A stretch of 64,000 bases of DNA from Catalinimonas alkaloidigena. Its GTDB lineage: Bacteria; Bacteroidota; Bacteroidia; Cytophagales; Cyclobacteriaceae. The notes under the pieces were generated by a model, which saw only the letters and a program-made list of their open reading frames with translations, did no database searches and was not told the origin of the DNA. Both the position numbers and the translations under genes were made by a program. Where the stretch lies: assembly GCF_029504655.1 (NCBI RefSeq), contig NZ_JAQFIL010000001.1, positions 811,001 through 875,000 on the forward strand, read 5' to 3'. Shown here in pieces: positions 27,113 to 36,392 of this stretch. Numbering within the stretch: the stretch's first letter is position 1; each line of letters starts with the position of its first letter.

Positions 27113-28561
27113 CTAGACGGCCTCATCTTCATTCAGTTCCGCGATCAGGTCTACGTAGCGGTTGTAGCGACTGGTGATCTCTTTGACATATTTGTAGGGT
27201 TCAAGCCCACGACAGTAGCCATATTTGACTACGGCATCTCTATAATACTCTTTTTGTGCTTTGAGCAGTATGCAGTCTTCCACATTATTGTCCCAAACCA
27301 GTGAGTCCTTGCCCAGCTTGGCTGCCAGTCTTTGTGCATCTTCTACATGATAGGGGCCCGCATTGTAAGAGGCCAGCATAAACTTCACTTTCTGTGACTC
27401 ATCGGGGATATGACTCCAGAACTCATTCAGGTGATTCAGATAGGCAATGCCCGCCTGAAGGTTCTGCTCAGGATCATTGAGGTTGGTAACGCCAAAAGAT
27501 TGAGCGGTACGAGGCATCACCTGCATCAGCCCGCGAGCACCTGCCCAGGACCTGGCTCTGATCTGGAAGCGGGACTCCTGAAAAGCCTGAGAAGCCAGCA
27601 GACGCCAGTCCCAGCCCAGACTATCGGCATATTGCTGTAGCAGACTGTCAAACTCAGAGATTTTTCCGGTTCTGGCGAGTGAGGAATATTCGTACTCATG
27701 GCGTTCTCTAAACTTACGCTTGTTCTTGAAATAGCGATTGTAGATCACATTAAAGGTAGCTGTCCGCTGAATTTTGTTGAGCCACTGGTTCACCTCTTCC
27801 AGCAATTCGGGGGAGGAGGTACGGACTGCCCAGGCGATGTCCTGTTGTTCGGAAACAGGCAGCTGCACATCAACATTTTCGTGTAGTGTCTGGGTAATCT
27901 CCGCGATGTTGTTGTCAGCTAGGGTGTAGTCAATCAGCCCTTCAGCAACTTCAGCGATCAGTGCTCCTGTTTCTTTGGTTCCGCTGGCTTTTCTGACCTT
28001 AACCTGGCCTTTGATGTTTTCAGAAAGTTCTTTAAGCCTCTCATAATATGAAGAATTCTTCCTGACGTATATTTTCTTGCCTGCCAGTTGAGAAGTGTCT
28101 CTCAGCAGCACGGCTTCTATTTCTTCCTTCTCCATGTCTTTCCAACCTTCAGGCATTTGCTGAACCAATCTTTGTTCTACTTGACGTAAAGGCACTGTGA
28201 ATGCCATTTGCTCCTGACGGCTAGGGGTGATGGTTAAGTTGTGGGCGATGATGTCGCCTTCTCCACTGCGGAGCATATTGGTAAGTTCGTCTATATCTTC
28301 TGCTACTTTGATTTCCAGGTCCAGCGCTAAAGACTCCGCAAAGCGCTGCATGAGCTCGTATTCAAAACCCATGGTCTTACCACGGTATAAGAAATAACTG
28401 GTGGGGCTATAGGTGGTAAGCGCAATCAGCGTACCTCTTTCTTTGATCTCCGGCAGATCATAAGTGATCTCATCAGCCAGCCGATCATTGCATTGGTTAA
28501 GTCCGAGAAAAATGAAAAGTGATGCAAACAGAAAAAGCGCTGATGATTTTCGGGTAATCAT
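27113..28561 (-). CDS. mltF: MltF-like lytic murein transglycosylase with periplasmic solute-binding domain
   Basis: 482 aa lipoprotein-like protein (FLGLNQC near residue 24). Residues about 35-275 are a bacterial solute-binding protein type 3 domain (YDLPEIKERGTLIALTTYSPTSYFLYRGKTMGFEYELM); residues about 290-460 are a family 1 SLT domain with LASQAFQESRF (catalytic Glu329) and SWAGARGLMQVMPRTA followed by ASYNAGPYHVEDA. This is the MltF architecture: cleavage of the glycan strand of peptidoglycan, controlled by the binding domain. The gene is single and divergent from the deacetylase-like gene at 28913. Confidence 0.9.
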   Translation of the reverse strand: MITRKSSALFLFASLFIFLGLNQCNDRLADEITYDLPEIKERGTLIALTTYSPTSYFLYRGKTMGFEYELMQRFAESLALDLEIKVAEDIDELTNMLRSGEGDIIAHNLTITPSRQEQMAFTVPLRQVEQRLVQQMPEGWKDMEKEEIEAVLLRDTSQLAGKKIYVRKNSSYYERLKELSENIKGQVKVRKASGTKETGALIAEVAEGLIDYTLADNNIAEITQTLHENVDVQLPVSEQQDIAWAVRTSSPELLEEVNQWLNKIQRTATFNVIYNRYFKNKRKFRERHEYEYSSLARTGKISEFDSLLQQYADSLGWDWRLLASQAFQESRFQIRARSWAGARGLMQVMPRTAQSFGVTNLNDPEQNLQAGIAYLNHLNEFWSHIPDESQKVKFMLASYNAGPYHVEDAQRLAAKLGKDSLVWDNNVEDCILLKAQKEYYRDAVVKYGYCRGLEPYKYVKEITSRYNRYVDLIAELNEDEAV

Positions 28562-28912
28562 GTTTCATGGTTTTATTTATCAATGTTCTATGTATATAAA
28601 ACAAAAAAAAACGTATTGTTCAAATTTTAGGCTTATGCAAATAAATAATATGATTATACCAATTAAATTTTACTGTTCCGACATAATCGTCTAAAGAGTA
28701 GGTGCATCAAAGCTTAATCATATCTACCTATTTTAAGCGATTTGATTGAAGTGGTGGGTTGCTTTCTATGGGTTAGGGGCTATCCACATTCGGTGCCATG
28801 AAACTTTGGATATTCGCTTCAGCAGCAAAACGCTTGTTTTTGGTAAATGAAATGGATAATTTTTTCACTGGAAATAATAAAACTGATCAAATTACCCTAG
28901 CTTCACATATCA
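28562..28912. other. Divergent intergenic region between MltF-like and deacetylase-like genes
   Basis: 351 bp that must contain both promoters. It is AT-rich. I see no convincing -33/-7 pair, hairpin or small ORF. Confidence 0.5.
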
Positions 28913-30292
28913 ATGAACTCAAACTTTAATTATCCTGGCCGCAGACATTTTGTCAAGCACACTGCCCTAGCCGGAGCGGGCATCGTAGTAGGAGCAGACA
29001 GAAGTCTGTTCGCTCAATCACTTTTTGCTGATAAGGTAAAAGTATTGAACCCTAAAGATCAGGTCCCAGTGAGCTTTATCATTGACGATTCTACTACTTT
29101 GGTGAATATGGCTTATTATGGCATTCCGCAATTCAAGGAAGTGTTTCCTGATCAATATCGGCAGGATTGGAAGAAGCTGCCCCAGGAGATTCCCGATGAT
29201 TTTGTAAGGGAGTTCAGAGATTACTGCCAGCAGCATGGGGTAAAAGGCAAATACAGTATTGTGCCATACCCTGCCTGTACGGGCTGGGTAGATCGCTTTA
29301 TTCCGGGCTGGTCAAAGCAGGAACTTCAGGACAGCCTGAAACTGGTGCGGGAGACCATGCAGCCCGACTGGGACATTCATCCCGAGATGATCAGCCACAC
29401 CAGAGTAATAGACATCAAAACCGGACGCCCCTTTCCTTATGCTGATGAACAGTATATGGAAAACTGGGGCTGGAGCCAGGATAAGAGTGCCGATGAACTG
29501 GGAGAGTATCTTGCCTATGCACTCAATGTGCTGAAAAATGCTGAACTAGATTGCGAAGGTGTGACAACCCCTGGGGGCTTTGCCAGTGAAAACAAGGAAA
29601 ATCTGGCTCAGGCTACCCTGGCAGCGGTGAGAGAGGTATATGGAAATGTAGATGTGTCGCATTATTTCAGAGATCTCTACACTGAGCCTACCCAAAGCGT
29701 AGTGCCACTGGTCAAGTACCCGGCTGACTTGCGTGGCAATGATCCTAAGTGTGTAGTATCAGTAATTGGCTGTACCGGCGACTGGTTTGGTGGCTGGGAT
29801 GGGCTGACGCCTGGCTCGGTAGATAAATTTATCACGGAAGACTTAAGCCAGGGACGCATGGTAGAAGTCATGGACAGTGGTGAGCCAGCCATTATGGTTT
29901 GTCACTGGCCGGGTATATATTACAATGGAGAAAAAACAGGGTTCAACATTTTTAAAGAGGTAGTGAGTCGCCTGGAGCAGAAGTACGGTACCCTAAACTG
30001 GATGAAGAACAGTGAAATCGCTCGCTACTGGGCTGCCAAAGAGCTGACTGAGATTAACTATGATGGCAAAAAAGTGAGCCTGTATGCTCCCTTCTCAGCT
30101 AATCATTTTACTATACAAATTAGTGCTTCAAAAGCAAGAAAACTACGCCTGCTAAATGAAGGACAGCAACAAACGCTGGAGCAAGTGAAGTCCGGAGAGG
30201 CTTTGAAGCAAGGCAGTTACTATCATCAGGGAAATGATTTGATAGTATGTATCAATCTGAAGCGAGGAAATTCTGAGCTGTTGATAGGCTGA
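28913..30292 (+). CDS. Tat-exported polysaccharide-deacetylase-like protein
   Basis: 459 aa. The N-terminus GRRHFVKHTALAGAGIVVG is a twin-arginine signal, so the protein is exported folded. VPVSFIIDDSTTLVN opens a barrel with the Asp pair typical of NodB-like metal-dependent deacetylases. The later parts (KGKYSIVPYPACTGW, SHTRVIDIKTG, GVTTPGGFASENKENLAQA) are compatible with that fold but I do not see a full classical His-x3-5-His motif. Bacteroidetes encode many such relatives near glycan loci. The function assignment is tentative. The gene is single and ends in the terminator at 30321-30349. Confidence 0.55.
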   Translation: MNSNFNYPGRRHFVKHTALAGAGIVVGADRSLFAQSLFADKVKVLNPKDQVPVSFIIDDSTTLVNMAYYGIPQFKEVFPDQYRQDWKKLPQEIPDDFVREFRDYCQQHGVKGKYSIVPYPACTGWVDRFIPGWSKQELQDSLKLVRETMQPDWDIHPEMISHTRVIDIKTGRPFPYADEQYMENWGWSQDKSADELGEYLAYALNVLKNAELDCEGVTTPGGFASENKENLAQATLAAVREVYGNVDVSHYFRDLYTEPTQSVVPLVKYPADLRGNDPKCVVSVIGCTGDWFGGWDGLTPGSVDKFITEDLSQGRMVEVMDSGEPAIMVCHWPGIYYNGEKTGFNIFKEVVSRLEQKYGTLNWMKNSEIARYWAAKELTEINYDGKKVSLYAPFSANHFTIQISASKARKLRLLNEGQQQTLEQVKSGEALKQGSYYHQGNDLIVCINLKRGNSELLIG

Positions 30293-30320
30293 TATACTTA
30301 GCATATTTTAGAATAATAAA

Positions 30321-30354
30321 AGAAAGCGCCAAGATCACAGGTGCTTTCTTCCTT
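30321..30354 (+). terminator. Terminator of the deacetylase-like gene
   Basis: AGAAAGCGCC and GGTGCTTTCT form a 10-bp stem with one mismatch and a 9-nt loop, followed by TCCTT. It begins 29 bp after the stop codon. Confidence 0.6.
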
Positions 30355-30439
30355 ATCATTTCCGGACTGATAATCCCAGTGGTATCCGTCGGCCCGCTAA
30401 CATAGGTTACAAATCTACCATGACTGGAAAGTAGAGGGT

Positions 30440-30649
30440 TTACGCTGGCCTGCTGACCTCCTGAATGGCACCTGCTATATTATTTTCCCATCGGATAGCC
30501 ACGGAGCTTTCGGTGAATGTCGCACTCTGAGAAGCTGTAAAGTCATTAACACAGCTGCCATAATCAGAGCTACTGGCTGAGAAAGCATGGCTTACCAGGC
30601 CTAACAGGAATATCGCCAGGGCAAAAAGAAGTTTGAATGAGTCTTTCAT
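30440..30649 (-). CDS. Small exported protein of the GATGACC regulon
   Basis: 69 aa. MKDSFKLLFALAIFLLGLVSHAFSA is a good signal peptide, leaving a mature peptide of about 44 residues (SSSDYGSCVNDFTASQSATF and following) with a single Cys. I recognise no family. That it is a real gene is supported by the promoter at 30697-30724, which is identical in design to those of the CHAT/sigma locus 8-14 kb away; the -10 lies 48 bp before the ATG. It probably belongs to the same ECF regulon although it sits in another neighbourhood. Function unknown. Confidence 0.6.
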   Translation of the reverse strand: MKDSFKLLFALAIFLLGLVSHAFSASSSDYGSCVNDFTASQSATFTESSVAIRWENNIAGAIQEVSRPA

Positions 30650-30696
30650 GGCATTGGTGTTTTTATGTTGAAGAATGTATGTTGTCTACATTCCTT

Positions 30697-30724
30697 CTAT
30701 AGCGCTCCAATGAGAAAGGTCATC
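30697..30724 (-). promoter_or_regulatory. ECF-type promoter (GATGACC-N15-CTATAG), copy 6
   Basis: On the minus strand GATGACC (30718-30724) is followed after exactly 15 nt by CTATAG (30697-30702). Same elements and spacing as five promoters between 39328 and 44064. It drives the small exported protein at 30440-30649. Confidence 0.75.
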
Positions 30725-30815
30725 AATGAGAGGGAGTTTTTGTAATGGTGTTTATTCGTCAGGGGTTGATGGGGACGGCTCGTGCCTGCTAACATGTCTT
30801 GTGCTTTACATTTTG

Positions 30816-31208
30816 TTACTGAGCATGGAAAATGACTCTTTTCGCAAATAAAAAGACCATTAATTCCTTGCGAAACCAGCGTTTTCTCTTTCTCTCTGGC
30901 TCACTTACCCCTAATACACTTCGGAGAGCTGTACGATACCCGTCAAACGACCCCTGAAGGTCAGTTAGGGCCATAATCAGCAGAAAGATAGCCGTATAAA
31001 ACCCTAGTGCATTATGCAAGTTGTGATTGAATCTCTTTCGCTTCTCATACCATTTGAGTTTAAGCCCTTGCTTCCATGATTTTGCTTTTTGTGGAAACCA
31101 GATCACCAGCCCGCACATAATGAGAAGCGCAAATATCACGGTGCTCCACCTGACAATCGGCCGACCAATCTCGGTATCCAGCATCAGCCATCGGTGAAGC
31201 CTGAACAT
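30816..31208 (-). pseudogene. PepSY-TM protein, internal fragment
   Basis: 130 codons that match only the middle of a PepSY-associated transmembrane protein (normally about 370-400 aa): LHRWLMLDTEIGRPIVRWSTVIFALLIMCGLVIWFPQKAKSWKQG, then NHNLHNALGFYTAIFLLIMALTDLQGSFDGYRTAL. The N-terminal helix, the PepSY domains and the last helices are missing; a TAA stands just before the ATG, and the tail after residue 105 (KRKRWFRKELMVFLFAKRVIFHAQ) is not family sequence. In related loci an intact copy follows a TonB siderophore receptor and a DUF4374 protein, exactly as here, and reduces or releases iron from siderophores in the inner membrane. This copy is very likely dead. Confidence 0.7.
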
Positions 31209-31232
31209 TTACATAAAGAATTTAAATGAAGC

Positions 31233-31274
31233 AGGCTTTCTGGAGAGCAAAATGAATCGCTTCGCAGAAAGCCT
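31233..31274. repeat. 10-bp inverted repeat after the DUF4374 gene
   Basis: AGGCTTTCTG (31233-31242) and CAGAAAGCCT (31265-31274) with a 22-nt loop, in the gap between the DUF4374 gene and the PepSY fragment. No T-run follows, so it may be a processing or attenuation hairpin and not a simple terminator. Confidence 0.4.
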
Positions 31275-31305
31275 ACTGTATTGAATAACAAATAAAAATC
31301 ACATT

Positions 31306-32634
31306 TTAGAAAACACCGATGTAGTGGTTTCCTGCTTTGTTTGCCAGGGTAGCTCCTTTAGTAACTTCTCCTGTTTGACTGTTTAAAACATAAATATTTC
31401 CATCCTTACCTATGGGAGTCACTGCCATTAACAATTCATCTCCACTCACAAGAAAGCCCTGGTATTGATGAAGGCTAAGGTCGGCATCATCAGGTATTTC
31501 TTCTACACGCTCGGCAGTTTGGTTATTCAGGTCAACACGGGCTACATAGCTTTGGTCAGACTCACCATACCGATAAACAATGTAGCCTACACCATTCTTC
31601 ACATATCTCCAGGTCTGCACATAGACATCGTCAACTCCCAGCGCCTGATCCAGACTGAAAACATAGGAGTTGTCGTACTCATTATCTGCAGTGATCTTAA
31701 GTATATGAGAACCATTGGTATCTCTTTGGGTAGCCTGATAGATACTTCCATCTTCAGCCAGGAAGTTGACATTACTACGATATCCGGAGCAGTCACCATT
31801 GGCAACCGTAGATGTAATCACCTTCGGATTCTCCAGAGAAGGGTAATCTACTACCACAGACTTAGTGCCGAGTCTTTCCCATTCACTTTCTCTCTCACCT
31901 GTAGCAGGGTCGTACTTACGCATCCAGGTACCTATAATCAATTTGTCTTCTGCCTGATTCAACACCGGAGCATCTAAGCGGAAAATAGCATGTCCTTCGC
32001 TCTCTTCTTCTTCTGAAAGAGGGATTTCATATTGCTTATAATCGGAGATAAGCACATCCTGCAAGTCTAAAGCAAGTACAGTAGCTGTTCCACGGTAGTA
32101 TGCAAAGGTTTCTTCGGTCTCAGCATTGTTTGCGGTAATATCCGCTATATTAACCGCAATGCCCGTTTGATCGCCATCATATAGTTTTCCCCATCTGGGG
32201 GCAGTTCCGGCATATTGGGCAATACTGACTGTAACATCTTCTTCCACATAATTGGCACCACCCTGAACATCAAACCTGGAAAACTCACCGCCATTTTCTC
32301 CGGCATACGCTATGTTGAACAATGTTTCACCATCTTGTGAAACCTGCAAACGCGCGGTACGGTTAGATTTTACCGGTTCTCCTTCGTCATATAAATTGAT
32401 CGTTGTTTCCGGGTTGATGGCATCTTCGTAACTCACAGCGTAGATCATGGTTCCTCCATTGCCATCTCCAGGATCATCACCCATAAGGGCTCCCGCTACG
32501 GTCACCCAACGTGAGTCCTCCACCGGATCTTCTGTATCTACCGGGTCTGAAAGCTCGTCTTCATCACAACTGGTCAATGTAAAAGCAATTGCTATCGCAC
32601 TGAATAGCCAAAATTTAATAAACAGATTCTTCAT
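31306..32634 (-). CDS. DUF4374 lipoprotein of a siderophore uptake locus
   Basis: 442 aa from the ATG at 32634 (a start at 32643 adds three residues). MKNLFIKFWLFSAIAIAFTLTSC is a lipoprotein signal with lipobox LTSC, followed by an acidic linker and a beta-propeller-like body (for example VYVQTWRYVKNGVGYIVYRYGESDQSYVARVDL). DUF4374 proteins are nearly always paired with TonB siderophore receptors in Bacteroidetes and are thought to bind the siderophore at the outer membrane or periplasm. It starts 18 bp after the receptor stop and should be co-transcribed with it. Confidence 0.82.
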   Translation of the reverse strand: MKNLFIKFWLFSAIAIAFTLTSCDEDELSDPVDTEDPVEDSRWVTVAGALMGDDPGDGNGGTMIYAVSYEDAINPETTINLYDEGEPVKSNRTARLQVSQDGETLFNIAYAGENGGEFSRFDVQGGANYVEEDVTVSIAQYAGTAPRWGKLYDGDQTGIAVNIADITANNAETEETFAYYRGTATVLALDLQDVLISDYKQYEIPLSEEEESEGHAIFRLDAPVLNQAEDKLIIGTWMRKYDPATGERESEWERLGTKSVVVDYPSLENPKVITSTVANGDCSGYRSNVNFLAEDGSIYQATQRDTNGSHILKITADNEYDNSYVFSLDQALGVDDVYVQTWRYVKNGVGYIVYRYGESDQSYVARVDLNNQTAERVEEIPDDADLSLHQYQGFLVSGDELLMAVTPIGKDGNIYVLNSQTGEVTKGATLANKAGNHYIGVF

Positions 32635-32652
32635 GTTAAGCATGATAAAAAT

Positions 32653-35073
32653 TTACAAATTTGTGAGTGTATAGTTTAGTTTCAGATAAAAAGCCCTTCC
32701 TGGTTTTTGTACAGCGAAATTGTCATACACCTGACTATCAAAAATATTCCTCACATCGGCACTTACGACAAATTTTTTGTTGGGAAATATGTAATTGAGA
32801 CCGAAATCATGAATGAATTGGCGAGGGGTTCTGAAATCCTCAATCTCTAACCATGTGGTGTAAAAACGGTCAACAAAACCAAAGTTGTAAGACAGGTTTA
32901 AGTTAGCGTGCTTCGCTATCAGGTCTTTGAAGGTGTACTGTACAGCGCTGTTGATGGTAAAGAAAGGTTCATTAGGCAGCTGTTGGTTGAAGTTATCGTA
33001 GACATTACCATGGGTATCATATTGCATGTTGAATACCGAGTTAAAGCGGGACATATTCAGCATTACATTCAGACGTTTATCGTACAGGTAGTTTAGCTCC
33101 GCTTCAAAACCTAGGGACTTTGTTTTTCCTAAATTTTCAAAGGGATTGGTCTGTACTGCATCATTAATTCTGGGATTGATCCTTTGTACAATTTTATCTC
33201 TCGTATCCCGCACGAATCCTGTACCTGAAAATGACAGCTTATGGTCTTCTATCGTATAATTTCCAGCCTGAAACCCGATGTTTACATTATTGCTGATCTC
33301 AGGATTTATCCCCAGGTTCTCTACTATATTATCACCAGGGCTTCCGAATATTTCGTTTTCAGAGGGCATTCTGACGGCCTTCTCCGCGGAAGCAAGGATC
33401 ACCAGATGACGCATGGCGGAATAAGACAAAGCCACGCCATATCCGCTAGTATTTCTATTGCTGCTCACCCTATCTTCTGCACGCACGGATGCTCCATTTT
33501 CCTCTAGCAATATAGGGTCCATCCGCTTTATGCTTTGCTGATATAACTTGCCAAACAGATTGGCTTTCAGCCGTGAGTCAAGAGCGTTAAACTCATAGGC
33601 CAGAGAGGAAATATTCTTCTGCAAATCACGGGTGCCTATAAACTCTCGTTCTACAGCACTGCGCTTTTCATCCTGCTGAGTCCGGTCTATATTATAAAAG
33701 GCATGGCTGAAAATGAGCTTATGATGGTCATTGATAACGTAATTGAGCCCTGACCTGAAGGTAGCAATATTTCTGTCTATATGATTGATTGTGGGTGCGC
33801 CCTGCTGCGCTCCCTGGGGTCTTAAGATCGGGTTGCCATCCAGCCCTACACTCTTTTCGCCAAACCAGTTGTAGTTCCATTTGACCGTATCATTAACCAC
33901 CTGATCTCTATCACTCATGACTCCGTTAAAAGTAAGCTCCAAGCCGGGAATGAACAGATCATTTTTTCGGTAGGTAATACCAGCCACATTGGCCTGAGAT
34001 TTGGTAAACCTTCCTTTGTAGGGAATAGACATATAAGTGCCATGCTGTATCTCATTATAATCATCAGAACCATTGTAGCTGATGAAGAACTGATCGGCCC
34101 ACTTCACATTGGTAAAGCCAAGCGCTAGCTGACCACCAATAGATCGGTAGGCATCGTTAAACCTTTTGGCCCGCACATAATCATACCGACCGTTTGGCAA
34201 TATGTTCCTCACAAATTTGCCCCACACTTCATAATCATTGTCTGAGTAATTATAAAAACCAGACGCTTTTACAGTAAAGCCTGACTGATCATTGCGGTAC
34301 ATCCCGCTAAAGTTGCTTTGGAACGTATTAAAAGAGCCGTAAGAAACCGATGCTGTCAGGTTGTTGGCAACTTCTTTTTTTAAAACCACATTGATAGCCC
34401 CCCCTAAAGCATCATCAGCCAGGTGCGCGGGAAGTACGCCTTTGTATACCTCAATGCGCTCTATGAGGGCTGGTGGAATACTGTTCAGGCTGAAAGATCT
34501 ACCATAAGTAGATACGGGCAGGCCATCTATGAAAATCCGCACGGAGTTTCCTGACATCCCATTGAGGTTGTAGTCTACTGATGAACCTAAGCCTCCATTC
34601 TGGCGGACCCTCACTCCGGCAGTCCGGTTAAGCAAATCATTGGTCTGCACTGACTGGAGCGATGCAGCTTTCGTTTCTATCACATTAACAGCAAAGCCTT
34701 GGGTTTCAATTTCCTTCTTTTCGGTCATTCCCTCAACAATCACCTCGTTCAGCACGCTGGCATCTGCTCTTTCTAAAACCAAAGCCCCATCTACAGCGTG
34801 GCTGTCAACATTTATATTGTAAGCGTTTTTTTTAATTTCAATACTGCTGACTTCCAACTGGTGAGTTCCATAAGGAATATTGGCAATCTCATACCAGCCA
34901 TTCTCACTTGAGAGGGTATGTTTTTTAATAGAAGTAATGAAAACCGTAGCAAATGTCACGGGCGATCCATCTTCAAAAGTTAGTTTTCCGGAAATCTTTC
35001 CTGTCTGCGAAAAGCATAAGCTGGTTGAAAGAAAGCTCACAGTAATAAATGTCAGGACCGATGATCTCCACAT
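32653..35073 (-). CDS. TonB-dependent siderophore receptor
   Basis: 806 aa from the ATG at 35073 (an in-frame ATG at 35082 adds three residues). Signal peptide MWRSSVLTFITVSFLSTSLCFSQ, then a carboxypeptidase-regulatory-like domain (about 25-105), plug (about 110-230, with FAVNVIETKAASLQ, VDYNLNGMSGNSVRIFIDGLPV and IERIEVYKGVLPAHLADDALGGAINVVLK) and a beta barrel ending in aromatic residue-rich RAFYLKLNYTLTNL. Its partner DUF4374 gene, the PepSY remnant and an upstream Fur-like palindrome support an iron-siderophore role. The particular siderophore is not predictable. Confidence 0.88.
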   Translation of the reverse strand: MWRSSVLTFITVSFLSTSLCFSQTGKISGKLTFEDGSPVTFATVFITSIKKHTLSSENGWYEIANIPYGTHQLEVSSIEIKKNAYNINVDSHAVDGALVLERADASVLNEVIVEGMTEKKEIETQGFAVNVIETKAASLQSVQTNDLLNRTAGVRVRQNGGLGSSVDYNLNGMSGNSVRIFIDGLPVSTYGRSFSLNSIPPALIERIEVYKGVLPAHLADDALGGAINVVLKKEVANNLTASVSYGSFNTFQSNFSGMYRNDQSGFTVKASGFYNYSDNDYEVWGKFVRNILPNGRYDYVRAKRFNDAYRSIGGQLALGFTNVKWADQFFISYNGSDDYNEIQHGTYMSIPYKGRFTKSQANVAGITYRKNDLFIPGLELTFNGVMSDRDQVVNDTVKWNYNWFGEKSVGLDGNPILRPQGAQQGAPTINHIDRNIATFRSGLNYVINDHHKLIFSHAFYNIDRTQQDEKRSAVEREFIGTRDLQKNISSLAYEFNALDSRLKANLFGKLYQQSIKRMDPILLEENGASVRAEDRVSSNRNTSGYGVALSYSAMRHLVILASAEKAVRMPSENEIFGSPGDNIVENLGINPEISNNVNIGFQAGNYTIEDHKLSFSGTGFVRDTRDKIVQRINPRINDAVQTNPFENLGKTKSLGFEAELNYLYDKRLNVMLNMSRFNSVFNMQYDTHGNVYDNFNQQLPNEPFFTINSAVQYTFKDLIAKHANLNLSYNFGFVDRFYTTWLEIEDFRTPRQFIHDFGLNYIFPNKKFVVSADVRNIFDSQVYDNFAVQKPGRAFYLKLNYTLTNL

Positions 35074-35173
35074 ATGACACACACTGATTTAGGCAGAAAA
35101 ACTGCCATTATTCATATTTAGATTAATTATAAATAGGTGTGCAATTTTAGGAATAGTATCTTATTAAAGCAAG

Positions 35174-35196
35174 TTATTTAGATAAACTCTAAATAA
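35174..35196. promoter_or_regulatory. Fur-like palindrome upstream of the siderophore receptor
   Basis: TTATTTAGA-N5-TCTAAATAA is a perfect 9-bp inverted repeat, about 100 bp upstream of the receptor start and 122 bp upstream of the divergent hydrolase gene. A second weaker one, TATTTA-N9-TAAATA, lies near 35117-35137. Iron-dependent repression by Fur is inferred from context. Confidence 0.5.
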
Positions 35197-35317
35197 AATT
35201 ATAAGCTTTTTTCATCCGATTGGAGAGGCTTCCGTTCATTAGGATATGCATTGAGTAAAGCTTAGCGTAAACTCTGGCTCTTTTCGTGAGTTTAGTAATT
35301 GTATCTATACTATTACT

Positions 35318-36340
35318 ATGAAAAAAAGAATCTGGATTCCTCTACTCATCATTGTAGTCCTGCTTATAGCTTATCTTGTCGGGCCGATGCCTCCCAACCC
35401 TACGTATTCAGAAGCATGGCCGGAATTACCATCCTCTTTAACCAACTTGGAAAAGTATATCAAAATCACTGAAGCCAAGCATGCGGTGCGAGAAGATAAC
35501 CAGGCCAGAATTATTTGGCATAACAATACACCTCAGCTTAGCGAATATAGCTTTGTCTATCTTCATGGTTTTGCGGGTAGCTATCGTGACGGCTATCCAC
35601 TTAATGTAAGCGTCGCCGATACTTTTAATGCTAATATTTACCTTTCTCGCTGGGCTGGTCACGGCTTAAAACCATCAGTCGCTTTAAAAAGTTTTTCAGC
35701 AGAAGCCGCCTGGGAGTCGGCTAAGGAGGCTCTCGCGATAGGGCAGCGTATTGGACGAAAAGTAATCATTATGAGTACTTCTACCGGAGGCACACTGGCA
35801 CTGAAGCTGGCTTCCACCTATCCCGATTCAGTATTTGCGCTGATCAATATTTCTCCCAATATTCGGGATGATGCCTTCGGAGCATTTCTGTTGAATTCTC
35901 CCTGGGGATATGAAATTGCACATTTAGCAGCCTTGGGAGAGCATCGTAAAGTCAGGCATGAAAAAGAAATTGCTGCGCAATATTGGGACACCATATATCC
36001 AGCTGAAGCTTTGCTCAATCTTGAGGTATTAGTGACATCAACTATGCATGCGGAGACGTTCAATAAGATTAATTGTCCGATGATTACCTTATACTACTAC
36101 AAAAACTTTTTGTTAGAAGATGAACATGTAGAAGTAGACCGGTACCCGGAAGTTTATCAGGCGCTTTCTACTCCCGACTCGCTGCTTAGGCTTATTGCAC
36201 TCGGGGAGCCGGAAACGCACTTTATAGGCAGTGCCATCAAGTCAAAAAACTGGAGGGGTGCCCAGCAGGAAATCATCTTATTTTGTCGCCGAGTTCTAGG
36301 TATGCCTGTTTTGGCAGATTCTGCATCACAAGCTTTATAG
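35318..36340 (+). CDS. Membrane-anchored alpha/beta hydrolase
   Basis: 340 aa with an N-terminal transmembrane anchor (WIPLLIIVVLLIAYLVGPM, residues 5-23). FVYLHGFAGSYRDGYP is the oxyanion-hole region, IIMSTSTGGTLAL the nucleophile elbow (Ser in STSTGG), and GEPETHFIG near the C-terminus is a candidate catalytic His. The fold is that of alpha/beta hydrolases related to serine aminopeptidase S33/lysophospholipases. Substrate unknown. Divergent from the siderophore receptor and convergent with the HExxH protein gene. Confidence 0.78.
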   Translation: MKKRIWIPLLIIVVLLIAYLVGPMPPNPTYSEAWPELPSSLTNLEKYIKITEAKHAVREDNQARIIWHNNTPQLSEYSFVYLHGFAGSYRDGYPLNVSVADTFNANIYLSRWAGHGLKPSVALKSFSAEAAWESAKEALAIGQRIGRKVIIMSTSTGGTLALKLASTYPDSVFALINISPNIRDDAFGAFLLNSPWGYEIAHLAALGEHRKVRHEKEIAAQYWDTIYPAEALLNLEVLVTSTMHAETFNKINCPMITLYYYKNFLLEDEHVEVDRYPEVYQALSTPDSLLRLIALGEPETHFIGSAIKSKNWRGAQQEIILFCRRVLGMPVLADSASQAL

Positions 36341-36359
36341 AAACTGCCGGAGGCAGTTT
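36341..36359. terminator. Short hairpin between convergent genes
   Basis: AAACTGCC-GGA-GGCAGTTT, an 8-bp perfect stem directly after the hydrolase stop and 33 bp before the end of the opposing peptidase gene. No T-run, so termination is plausible but not certain. Confidence 0.4.
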
Positions 36360-36392
36360 CCCTGCTTATCAGGCCACTTGCGTATATTATTG

